From contig MWCX01000093.1 of assembly GCA_002070265.1 (NCBI GenBank), forward strand, positions 124,001 to 188,000: a stretch of DNA of 64,000 nucleotides. The letters are read 5' to 3'. The position numbers were made by a program, and so were the translations under genes. The notes under the pieces are model-generated. The model made no database searches and had not been told where the DNA came from. It saw only the letters and a program-made list of their open reading frames with translations. The stretch is from Bacteroidetes bacterium ADurb.Bin174. GTDB lineage: Bacteria > Bacteroidota > Bacteroidia > Bacteroidales > Paludibacteraceae. Position 1 is the first letter of the stretch, and the number at the start of each line of letters is the position of its first letter. Positions 45,374 to 52,879 of the stretch are shown piece after piece.

Positions 45374-46348
45374 TTAATAAAAAATAGCCGTTTTTACTTG
45401 ATAAAGAATTTCCATAAGTTGAAAATACTTTTTCAACACGCCTTTAGGTAGAATTTTATAATAGACAAAATACTTGATTTCATGGCGTTTCCAATTTTTA
45501 ATTTGCAACAAAATGTTTTTTACCTCCTCCTTATTAATTTTGTTATAATAATATGGCAATAGTGAGTACAAAGCCAATCGTTCAAATAAAAATCTAAACT
45601 CCTCATTTTTCATCATGTCGTCGTAATCAGTAAAAAGCATATGCTCTTCGGGTTTATAAAACCTCATCCCCACTGCCCGATTTTTCACATCCACATCCTG
45701 ATTATAATACGCCAATGGTTTATTTAGAAAGGCAACGGGATGCTTAAAAGCAATACGCACCCATAGGTCGAAGTCTTCACCCAACTTTAAATTCGGCTTA
45801 AAACCATTTTCAATGTCAAAGATTTTCTTTGGTATGCATACAGCTCCTGTCCACAAAGGCATCCACATGGTTTTAGCATATACCTGGCAATAATTGATAT
45901 AACCTTGACTGAACCCTTCTTCAACTCCTATATTTGCCGGAATGTGTTTGCCATTTTTTACTTTGTAGTAGCTTGTTCCATATATTCCTGCATCAGGAAA
46001 TTCCTCAATTAAACCCTTTATTTCTTCCAAAAAAGTAGGTGTCCACCAATCATCTGCATCCAGAAAACAAATATAGGGATACTTGGCAAGTTTAACACCG
46101 TTGTTTCGGGCAGTGGAAACGCCTTGATTGGGCTGGGAAGCCCCCCTAAATCCCCCCAAGGGGGGACTTTCGACCGGACTATTCGAGATTTCTGCAATTA
46201 ATTTATTTGCCAAATCAAATGAGCCGTCTGTACTTCCATCGTCAATTACAACCACTTCAAACTCACGGAATGTTTGAGCTTGAACGGAACGCAATGCCTT
46301 TTCAATGTAGGGTGCTTTGTTGTATAGTGGAATGATGATGGAAAACAT
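45374..46348 (-). CDS. Glycosyltransferase family 2, with in-frame palindromic insert
   Basis: 324 aa. GT-A features: IIIPLYNKAPYIEKALRSV, VVIDDGSTDGS and the DxD motif FLDADDWW. Between DDGSTDGS and QPNQGVSTARN lies an unusual stretch containing SPPLGGFRG, encoded by a G/C-rich palindrome (46139-46171) that looks like an inserted repeat. The first 81 bp of the gene are duplicated at 47763-47843, on the other side of an ATPase gene. The protein probably still folds, because the insert falls in a loop before the DxD strand. The donor sugar is unknown. Confidence 0.88.
   Translation of the reverse strand: MFSIIIPLYNKAPYIEKALRSVQAQTFREFEVVVIDDGSTDGSFDLANKLIAEISNSPVESPPLGGFRGASQPNQGVSTARNNGVKLAKYPYICFLDADDWWTPTFLEEIKGLIEEFPDAGIYGTSYYKVKNGKHIPANIGVEEGFSQGYINYCQVYAKTMWMPLWTGAVCIPKKIFDIENGFKPNLKLGEDFDLWVRIAFKHPVAFLNKPLAYYNQDVDVKNRAVGMRFYKPEEHMLFTDYDDMMKNEEFRFLFERLALYSLLPYYYNKINKEEVKNILLQIKNWKRHEIKYFVYYKILPKGVLKKYFQLMEILYQVKTAIFY
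46139..46171. repeat. Palindromic element inserted in a glycosyltransferase gene
   Basis: CCCCCCTAAATCCCCCC is followed by AAGGGGGGACTTTC on the plus strand. It can fold as a C6/G6 hairpin and has base composition unlike the AT-rich gene around it. It is read in frame as part of SPPLGGFRGA. It resembles a type of intergenic repeat I associate with Bacteroidetes genomes. Confidence 0.7.
46268..46348 (-). repeat. Direct repeat 1, proximal copy (5' end of GT2 gene)
   Basis: These 81 bp (codons 1-27 of the GT2 gene ending at 45374) match 47763-47843 with 6 mismatches. The two copies flank the ATPase gene 46373-47626 in direct orientation. Confidence 0.9.
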
Positions 46349-46372
46349 AACTTAACCGGTTGATTTCTAACA

Positions 46373-47626
46373 CTATTTTCCCAAAGCTGCTAACGATATT
46401 ACATTTATTCCATCCGGTCGGCAATAGCTCATGCCGGTACCGGTAATAATATTTAGTGATTGGGGTAGTTTCATTTTACTCGTATCTATATTTGCTACAA
46501 ATCTGTTAAGATTTGCCACCGCTTCCTCTATAAATCCCACACCAAGTTTTATTTCAAATGCTGCATAATCTCCATTTCGTTTTTGCACTATCGCATCCAC
46601 TTCCAAGCCGTAAGAATCTTGATAATGAAATACGGTGGCATCGTTTGCTTTAGCATAAACATTTAACTCATGCACAGCCAAGGATTCAAATAGAAAGCCC
46701 GTATATTTCAGGTCATTTAACAAGGCTTCCACATCTAAACCCAATGCAGCCACACACAAAGACGGATCGCATAAATGCCTTTTAGGTGATTTTCGTAACG
46801 AAGCTATAGAGCGAATATGTGGATTGAACGCCGGCTGTTCGTAGAGAATCATCAAACGTTTCAATGTATCAAGGTAATCTGTTATTGTATTACGAGATAC
46901 TTCATTGTTATCAGATATTTTCATATCCAATTCCAATGTTTTATTATCCACTACTGTTGCTGTGTTTCGTGCAAGTGAACGCAGTAAAGCCCGTACTTTA
47001 AAGGGGTCTCGTTTAATTCCGCCAACTCGGCTCATATCCACTTCACAAAGCAAGTCAACGTATCCATTGTTTATTTTTTGAGCATCTTTTATATTTGCAT
47101 TTAATAGTGTAGGAAAACCGCCAATAACCAATCGTTCGATGATAAATTCGAGCGGAACAGAATTATGAGAAGCATCTGTTTTTGTACCTTTTAACAAGCC
47201 TGCCAAGCTAAATGCTCCATCGGAAAATCCTAATTCCTGCCAAGTCATCGTATCCATTTCCACAATGGTAAAACGCCCCGCCCCACTATGCAATCGGACA
47301 TTATCATTGGGATTGGCTGATCCCGTAAGAATAAATTGTCCTTTTTCTTTACGCTCATCCACTTCGTGACGGATATAATTCCAAATTTCGGGGTGCTCCT
47401 GCCATTCATCTACTAATCGGGGGGTTGCACCGACAAGTAACAGATTGGGATTTGTTGCCATTACAATAGGTACTTGTGTATCTCTATCCATTGCCAACAT
47501 GCTCTTTGCAAACTGTTTAGAAGTTTCTGTTTTTCCACACGATTTCGGTCCTTTAACAAGTACTGCACCTGATGCAGACAATTTTTCCGCCAATTCTTCT
47601 TCTACTATTCGTTTTATATAGGTCAT
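46373..47626 (-). CDS. AAA-type ATPase with C-terminal DUF4143-like domain, ATPase 1
   Basis: 417 aa. Walker A is GPKSCGKT (26-33), the Walker B region is RLVDEWQEHPEIWNYI, and the sensor-like FILTGSANPND follows. After GGFPTLL comes a helical part and then a DUF4143-like segment with LEVDAIVQKRNGDYAAFEIK, whose D and ExK spacing fits a PD-(D/E)XK nuclease-type core. Such ATPases are common, multi-copy and uncharacterised in Bacteroidetes and archaea. It has no evident link to sugar chemistry although it sits in the polysaccharide locus. It carries its own promoter and is flanked by copies of the neighbouring GT2 5' end. Confidence 0.88.
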   Translation of the reverse strand: MTYIKRIVEEELAEKLSASGAVLVKGPKSCGKTETSKQFAKSMLAMDRDTQVPIVMATNPNLLLVGATPRLVDEWQEHPEIWNYIRHEVDERKEKGQFILTGSANPNDNVRLHSGAGRFTIVEMDTMTWQELGFSDGAFSLAGLLKGTKTDASHNSVPLEFIIERLVIGGFPTLLNANIKDAQKINNGYVDLLCEVDMSRVGGIKRDPFKVRALLRSLARNTATVVDNKTLELDMKISDNNEVSRNTITDYLDTLKRLMILYEQPAFNPHIRSIASLRKSPKRHLCDPSLCVAALGLDVEALLNDLKYTGFLFESLAVHELNVYAKANDATVFHYQDSYGLEVDAIVQKRNGDYAAFEIKLGVGFIEEAVANLNRFVANIDTSKMKLPQSLNIITGTGMSYCRPDGINVISLAALGK

Positions 47627-47649
47627 AAATAGTTATCTTTTCTTTAATG

Positions 47650-47739
47650 CAAAGCTACAAAAAGAAATCGATTGTGCAAATTTCAGGATTTTCATTGTGC
47701 AGATTTTAGACTTTTTATTGTGCAGATTTTAGATTTCTT
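47650..47739 (-). promoter_or_regulatory. Promoter of ATPase 1 with three 23-bp direct repeats
   Basis: On the minus strand TTTG (47677-47680), a 19-bp spacer and TAGCTTTG (47650-47657) form a consensus promoter, with a leader of about 18 nt. Three repeats of ATTGTGCAGATTTTAGA type start at 47671, 47694 and 47717 with a constant 23-bp period; the first overlaps the -33 box. They look like operator or cassette-end recognition sites. Confidence 0.7.
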
Positions 47740-47741
47740 TT

Positions 47742-47843
47742 TTATACTAACCCTAACCCAAAGAATGTTTGAGCTTGAACGGAACGCAATGCCTTTTCGA
47801 TATAGGGTGCTTTGTTATATAAAGGTATGATGATGGAAAACAT
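47742..47843 (-). pseudogene. 5' fragment of a GT2 gene (duplicate of 46268-46348)
   Basis: 33 codons: the first 27 (MFSIIIPLYNKAPYIEK to QAQTF) match the GT2 gene at 45374-46348, then the frame runs out as FGLGLV and stop. It keeps an ATG 30 bp after the upstream glycosyltransferase gene, so it probably marks the original 5' end of the GT2 gene before the ATPase cassette entered. Six of 81 bases differ from the intact copy. Confidence 0.85.
47763..47843 (-). repeat. Direct repeat 1, distal copy
   Basis: Partner of 46268-46348 (75 of 81 bases equal, by hand alignment). The match stops abruptly at codon 27 on one side and one base beyond the ATG on the other. Confidence 0.9.
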
Positions 47844-47873
47844 AGACGTTATTTAAATTTCTATTTTTTTTTG

Positions 47874-48866
47874 TTATATTATTACTTTCAACACTTTATC
47901 TATTGTTCTAATCAACAAACTATTAGAAATATTCTTTGTTGAGTGTAGGTAAAAATATAATAGCTTTGCTAATAGAGTCCTTTTATTTTTTAAGTTTATT
48001 CCATCAAGGTGATTATTGATTTTATCATACCAACTTTGATTTATGAATATATACTGAAAATATTTTTGACCATATTCTTTAATGTATTCTATTATCTCCA
48101 AATCTTGCCAGTGAATCGTTGCACTTAAATTTAACCCTTTAAAGATATCAATACCCAACTTTAAATAATTGTCTAAAAAATGATTGGGAATTTCCAACAG
48201 TTCCTCTTTTGGCTTTTTATTATAGGTTCTATATAGTGATATGGCACTTTTTTTAGGCTCTTTTATTTTCGTATAATATTGATAAAAAATATTTTTACTT
48301 ACAGTCCTATCATAAAAGATTTTCTGCAAATGAATTACTCTAAAATCATTTACAAAATGTTCATTAGGGGTTGAGTTTTGAGGCCAAGGTACACGGGCTA
48401 TATGAATATATCCTTCTTTTGGCGGATTGGTTCCTTCATCGAAAAAAGCCCACTGTGACCAACCGGATATAGTATAGTGTTTACAATCCTCTTCAATATT
48501 TGCCCATTTAAAATTAAAAATATCACCCGGTTTAGCATTTGATATTTTCTCCCAATCATTCGTTTCTTGAAAGTTAGCTGTAAAAACTTCATCGGCATCT
48601 AAGGCTATAAATACTTTATCACCTGGAATTTTCCTTGCTTCGTTAAAAAGTAGTCGTTGACGATTAGTTTCATGCAACTCTGTATCTTTATTTTCAATTA
48701 AAATTACTTTAGGATACTTCTTTGCAATCTCACGACTTCCATCTGTTGAACCTTGGTCAGCAATAATTATATGGTCTGCCCATAAACTAGCACAAGTAAG
48801 AAAAACATCAAGACACCAAGCTTCATTTTTAACAGGTGTCATACAAATTAAAAGTGGTTTGCTCAT
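47874..48866 (-). CDS. Glycosyltransferase family 2
   Basis: 330 aa. It begins LICMTPVKNEAWCLDVFL and has ADQGSTDGSREIAKKY and the metal-binding FIALDADEVF, the DxD-type motif of GT2. The layout resembles WaaE/KdtX-like transferases. The remaining 200 residues are aromatic-rich with no extra domain. It presumably adds a sugar to the locus polysaccharide. Base composition is more AT-rich than the wecB genes nearby. The gene just downstream on the minus strand is the GT2 fragment flanking cassette 1. Confidence 0.88.
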   Translation of the reverse strand: MSKPLLICMTPVKNEAWCLDVFLTCASLWADHIIIADQGSTDGSREIAKKYPKVILIENKDTELHETNRQRLLFNEARKIPGDKVFIALDADEVFTANFQETNDWEKISNAKPGDIFNFKWANIEEDCKHYTISGWSQWAFFDEGTNPPKEGYIHIARVPWPQNSTPNEHFVNDFRVIHLQKIFYDRTVSKNIFYQYYTKIKEPKKSAISLYRTYNKKPKEELLEIPNHFLDNYLKLGIDIFKGLNLSATIHWQDLEIIEYIKEYGQKYFQYIFINQSWYDKINNHLDGINLKNKRTLLAKLLYFYLHSTKNISNSLLIRTIDKVLKVII

Positions 48867-48940
48867 AAGTATTTTTTAAATTGGACAAAAGGTCATAAAA
48901 AATAGTTTATTTTTTGAAACAGCCCCATTTTTAGGATAAA

Positions 48941-49918
48941 CTAAATTTTAGATATTAATAAACATAGTTGATCACTATCACCCTGCAAATTTAAATGTTT
49001 GATTTTCTTTTGATATGTTTTCTTTTCTTCCTTAGTGCAACTGTAGTCATCTGAAAGCATACTTAAGCCCCTTTGATATTTTTCAGACAAATAAAAAGTA
49101 GACCATATTCCATCATATAATAAATTCTCTATTTTCAAACCATGTGTTTGTAAAATATATCTAATACTTTCAAGTGAATGAAGGAAAAAATGCCTGGGTG
49201 CATCTATCTGAAACCAATTTAACTTGTATTTCCTCCAAAAATAGCCATCTACAGTCGGTATTCTTATCAATAGCTTTGCATCTTCACTCATTATTTTCTT
49301 TAGATTTTCTATAACATCATGTGGATTAGACATGTGTTCAAAAACATGATGTAACATTATAAAATCATATTTTTGGTCTATCTCTGATAGATGTTTTTTA
49401 TCAATGTTAACAATTACGCCTTTTGCCGTTTTATACTGTAAGTTGTTTTTAAGAAATGGATCAATGCCGTATAAATTCTTGAAACCTCCTTCTGCCATTT
49501 GACGTAATAAACCTCCGCTTCCACAACCGACATCTAATATTCGTGAATTAAAATTCAATTTCTTTTTTGGAAACCAATAATACGGATCATTATATATTTT
49601 CTTCAATACAAAACCTATAATATTCTTATTTTCCAAATAATAAGAAAAAAGTTGTTTCTTTAACCAATCCCTTATAATTACCAAATTCCTTGATTTATTT
49701 TTAGGTTGTAAAGAGTAGTAACTACTTGAATCGTAGAATTTTGCTACATCAGATGGAATTTCACTTATTTGTAAACAACCGCACTTAGCACACTTAAAAT
49801 ATATAAAACTATCGCCGGTCCTATACATTTTTTCTTCTATCGTATAGGTTTTGTTATTTTCAGCATTATTGCAAATTTCACAAATATACAAAGTGGATGG
49901 TATTGTGTGAGCTTTCAT
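48941..49918 (-). CDS. SAM-dependent methyltransferase with N-terminal zinc ribbon
   Basis: 325 aa. Two CxxC pairs (CEIC near 13-16 and CAKC near 39-42) suggest a zinc-binding N-terminus. The class I motif ILDVGCGSGGLLRQMAEGG is near 127, followed by IMLHHVFEHMSNPHDVI and AKLLIRIPTVDG. Proteins of this layout methylate sugars or their precursors in polysaccharide loci. The substrate is unknown. It is within the GT-rich operon, separated from its neighbours by 74 and 109 bp. Confidence 0.88.
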   Translation of the reverse strand: MKAHTIPSTLYICEICNNAENNKTYTIEEKMYRTGDSFIYFKCAKCGCLQISEIPSDVAKFYDSSSYYSLQPKNKSRNLVIIRDWLKKQLFSYYLENKNIIGFVLKKIYNDPYYWFPKKKLNFNSRILDVGCGSGGLLRQMAEGGFKNLYGIDPFLKNNLQYKTAKGVIVNIDKKHLSEIDQKYDFIMLHHVFEHMSNPHDVIENLKKIMSEDAKLLIRIPTVDGYFWRKYKLNWFQIDAPRHFFLHSLESIRYILQTHGLKIENLLYDGIWSTFYLSEKYQRGLSMLSDDYSCTKEEKKTYQKKIKHLNLQGDSDQLCLLISKI

Positions 49919-50027
49919 ATATTAATTAAAAACTATGTTTTTTAAAAATTTTATCCATCAATCTTATAAAAAGACGTGTATAGAAGGATTGAGTTTTGTT
50001 TAAATAAATCTGAATGTTATTTTCATA

Positions 50028-50858
50028 TTAATAAGGAATTACTCTATTAAAAACTCCATTAAAAGTTCCTCGCAATATAGCCCATATTTTTTTCATCTTA
50101 TCTTTTTCATACAATAAAATTTTTACACACACTTTTATTCTGCCTAGATGATGCTTTATCTTTCCGTTCATGGAATAATCACCGGGAAACTCTTTCCACA
50201 TCAATATTCTATTTCTTGAGTCGTAATAATGACGAAGCGGTCCATAATCTGAAACCATGAGAGTCTGATTTAGTGCTTTAACTTTCCTCTCTGAACCAAT
50301 TTGATGCTGCAAATTACATCCTAAAAATTGATAAATTTTATATCCTTTGCTTTGAGCGCGTAACATAAACTCCACATCGACCATTCCTATAAAAAAATCT
50401 TCACGAAAACCACCCACTTCTTTTATCATATCAAGAGAAAACACACAACCAGACTGAGCTACATGGGTCACATTTTTTACGGTTTCATCATAAATAAAAT
50501 CACGATTATTAATCAAAGGGGCATACATCCCTGTTGTGTCAGGCAATGACTCAAGCATAGAGCAAAAAAAATCAAAGTTTTCAAATTTTGAATCCTGATC
50601 CATTGTCATGATATGGGTGCAGTTATTTTGTATGGCCATTTTTATACCTTGATTATATGCATAGGCCAGCCCTTTATTTACACCATCACCTTGCAAAATT
50701 ACGGAGCTTGGTAATTTCAAATCCAAAAGTTTGTCAGATGGCGTATTATCCCACACAAGAAATAATTGTACGCCCTCCAGATAAGACATAATGTTATCAT
50801 ACAATTCCTCATCCGGATAATATGTCACTACAATTACAGCTAATTTAATTTTCTTCAT
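50028..50858 (-). CDS. Glycosyltransferase family 2, rhamnosyltransferase-like
   Basis: 276 aa. LAVIVVTYYPDEELYDNIMS, VWDNTPSDK, GDGVNKGLAYAYNQGIKMAI and IMTMDQDSKF are the signature segments of RfbF-type rhamnosyltransferases; the DQD is the metal motif. The GGFREDFFIGMVDVEFMLRA stretch also fits. A dTDP-rhamnose pathway (rmlABCD) is not in the window, so the donor could come from elsewhere or differ. It is part of the minus-strand locus. Confidence 0.88.
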   Translation of the reverse strand: MKKIKLAVIVVTYYPDEELYDNIMSYLEGVQLFLVWDNTPSDKLLDLKLPSSVILQGDGVNKGLAYAYNQGIKMAIQNNCTHIMTMDQDSKFENFDFFCSMLESLPDTTGMYAPLINNRDFIYDETVKNVTHVAQSGCVFSLDMIKEVGGFREDFFIGMVDVEFMLRAQSKGYKIYQFLGCNLQHQIGSERKVKALNQTLMVSDYGPLRHYYDSRNRILMWKEFPGDYSMNGKIKHHLGRIKVCVKILLYEKDKMKKIWAILRGTFNGVFNRVIPY

Positions 50859-50901
50859 ATCTTTGATATCACCTTGTGTTACATTTTATCAACCGACTGA
50901 A

Positions 50902-51885
50902 CTACAATAATTTCCTGATATATTTTTTTGTTAAATTCTCAATCTTTATATAAAGTTGAAACAAGAAAGGATTAAGCTTAATTAATTTGTATATCCTCTT
51001 ATGCCTTGGGTATATGCTTACCATTTTGAAACTATCCCAGTTTATCATTCTCTTTACATCAGAAAAATCATTCTCAAGTATATCAGACTTTGGGGGCATA
51101 AATGCACTAAAGTACTTACCTGCTATTGTTCTATATAACACCAATTTATCTATGTCATTTTTGGAAATAAAGAAGTCTGAAAGTTTATTGGCAACAACAA
51201 CCATATCAGAAACATGCTTTTTTGATGGCTTTTGGGTAATACTCCCCTCTCTAATTCGATACATATAGAGCGAATCAAGAAGAGAGCTAACTCTTTTTGC
51301 ATAGTAACAAGCAACAGGTGTAAAAAACTCATCTTCGTGGTAAATTCCAGGTTCGAAAAATAAATTATTATCTAACAAAAACTCACGTCTATAAATGCGA
51401 ATAACTGCACAAACAAAATGAAATTTTCGATTAATAAGAGCATACTTATCATGATATTCCCAACCGGATATATTATTCTCAATAATACCCTTATCCGGTT
51501 CTTCTTGAGTTCCATCATCAAAATACCTTCGTCCGTTAAAACCTATAAAATCTTCTCCGTCGATGTTTTCAGCCAACACATTTAAAGCATTTGGTTCTAT
51601 CCAATCATCACCATCCAAAAAGAAAACATAATCGCCTTTCGCAACTCTCAAACCAGCATTTCTTGCTTCACTTAACCCTTTATTTACTTGTGAAATTATG
51701 AACAGGTTCTTTATTTTTCCCTTGTATTCTTCTAAAATCTCCAAACTCTCATCCGTACTGCCGTCATTCACACAAATAACTTCGTAACTACCTTGGTATG
51801 TTTGATTTAGTACGGAGTTAAGGCAGTCACGCAGGTATTTTTCTACGTTGTAAACGGGTATGATAATAGAAAATAGAGCTTGCAT
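50902..51885 (-). CDS. Glycosyltransferase family 2
   Basis: 327 aa. GT-A core: FSIIIPVYNVEKYLRDCLNS, ICVNDGSTDESLEILEEYKG, GLSEARNAGLRVAKG and the DxD motif FLDGDDWIEP. The C-terminal helical part is typical of capsule GT2 enzymes. It lies 4 bp downstream of the cassette-2 GT2 gene (51890-52879) on the minus strand, so both are translated from one mRNA. Sugar specificity cannot be read from sequence. Confidence 0.9.
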   Translation of the reverse strand: MQALFSIIIPVYNVEKYLRDCLNSVLNQTYQGSYEVICVNDGSTDESLEILEEYKGKIKNLFIISQVNKGLSEARNAGLRVAKGDYVFFLDGDDWIEPNALNVLAENIDGEDFIGFNGRRYFDDGTQEEPDKGIIENNISGWEYHDKYALINRKFHFVCAVIRIYRREFLLDNNLFFEPGIYHEDEFFTPVACYYAKRVSSLLDSLYMYRIREGSITQKPSKKHVSDMVVVANKLSDFFISKNDIDKLVLYRTIAGKYFSAFMPPKSDILENDFSDVKRMINWDSFKMVSIYPRHKRIYKLIKLNPFLFQLYIKIENLTKKYIRKLL

Positions 51886-51889
51886 TTAA

Positions 51890-52879
51890 TTATTTTAAAA
51901 ACAATTTGACGATTTGTCTTATTCTCAAAGCCAACAGCAGGTCAAAGTTAGTTGTTTTTTTTGGATTGTTTTTCAAAAAAGTAAATACTCTTGCTTGGTA
52001 ATATTGATATAAGCGTTCTGATAGTTTTTCCGTGGTAAAAAAGAGCTTTTTTTTGTTTATCAGAATGATTTTTTTAATCAAAAATTTTAGCTCTATCAAA
52101 TCTTGTCTTTTGAGTTCCTTTTTTTTCGTAAGCTCAATAAAACGAATAACATCCTCCTCGTTTAAACCCGGCAACGCACGTCTTAGGTACTCCACACGAA
52201 TTTGTACATCTTTCGTCTCTACTCTATCATCCATTTTTGTTACCTGCACACCGTGAATACGGTATTTGTAAAGTACTTGTGGAATATTGGCCAACTTACA
52301 GTAAAAAATTGCTCTTGACCACAAATCGTAATCTTCGGCTGGAAAAGCATCCTGATTATACCGTAAGCCGTATCTTTCAAATTTTTCTCGCCGCCATACA
52401 GATGTTGCATGAAGTACAGGCGGAAAAAACATCATAGTAATTTTTATTTGCTCCGGGTCTCTGTCACGTATCCAGATATCTGTTTCTTTTCCAAATTTCT
52501 CCAACCCGCACGAACACAAATCAATATCTGGATTATTATCCAAAAAATCCACCTGAATTTGCAGCCTTTCAGGTAAAGAAATATCGTCTCCATCCATACG
52601 GGCAATAAACTCACCACGTGACAAATCCAAACCGATATTCAAATTATTGGCAAGCCCAATATTTTTCTCGTTCCGGTTATAGATAATACGCTTATCGGTA
52701 AAACTTTCAATAACTTCACGGGAATGATCTGTAGAGCAATCATCTAATACTATCAGCTCAAAATCCGTAAAAGTCTGACAAAGCATACTTTCTATGGCTT
52801 CAGCCACATAGTCGCCGTTATTATAAACGGGCATTAATATACTAACACGAGGATTTATGTTCGAAGTTCGTAAGCCCAT
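51890..52879 (-). CDS. Glycosyltransferase family 2 with a replaced N-terminus
   Basis: 329 aa. GT-A motifs: VSILMPVYNNGDYVAEAIES, LIVLDDCSTDHSREVIESF and the DxD motif ARMDGDDISLP. Its first nine codons (MGLRTSNIN) are not native: the ATG at 52879 lies inside the end of the ATPase 2 gene, in another frame. The native start (MTPRVSILMP) is preserved in a fragment at 54216-54407 on the far side of the ATPase gene. Codons equivalent to native 3-49 are duplicated there with one synonymous change. The enzyme should still be active. Its translation now probably depends on the ATPase mRNA. Confidence 0.9.
   Translation of the reverse strand: MGLRTSNINPRVSILMPVYNNGDYVAEAIESMLCQTFTDFELIVLDDCSTDHSREVIESFTDKRIIYNRNEKNIGLANNLNIGLDLSRGEFIARMDGDDISLPERLQIQVDFLDNNPDIDLCSCGLEKFGKETDIWIRDRDPEQIKITMMFFPPVLHATSVWRREKFERYGLRYNQDAFPAEDYDLWSRAIFYCKLANIPQVLYKYRIHGVQVTKMDDRVETKDVQIRVEYLRRALPGLNEEDVIRFIELTKKKELKRQDLIELKFLIKKIILINKKKLFFTTEKLSERLYQYYQARVFTFLKNNPKKTTNFDLLLALRIRQIVKLFLK
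52712..52853 (-). repeat. Direct repeat 2, proximal copy (5' part of GT2 gene)
   Basis: 142 bp identical to 54261-54402 except one base (A at 52841, G at 54390, plus strand). The match ends one base before the ATPase 2 stop codon region. Confidence 0.95.

Larger units (their letters stand above)
46349..47762 (-). mobile_element. Candidate ATPase cassette 1 (1414 bp between direct repeats)
   Basis: This is the segment between the two copies of the GT2 5' end. It holds one gene, a DUF4143-type ATPase, with its own consensus promoter and three 23-bp repeats at the far end. Terminal inverted repeats are not seen. Removal by recombination between the 81-bp repeats would delete 1495 bp and restore a simple junction with the upstream glycosyltransferase. 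The mobile nature is inferred from the parallel with cassette 2. Confidence 0.5.

Noticed and set aside
46373..47626. ATPase 1 considered as a component of polysaccharide synthesis
   Set aside because: It has no sugar-related domain, has its own promoter, and is flanked by duplicated target sequence; insertion explains its place better.
47671..47739. Three regularly spaced 23-bp repeats, considered as a CRISPR array
   Set aside because: The repeats are contiguous without unique spacers and lie in a promoter; no cas gene is nearby.
47745..47760. CTAACCCTAACCC, a telomere-like word
   Set aside because: Only two units, at the junction between a gene fragment and the cassette; no array and no chromosome end.
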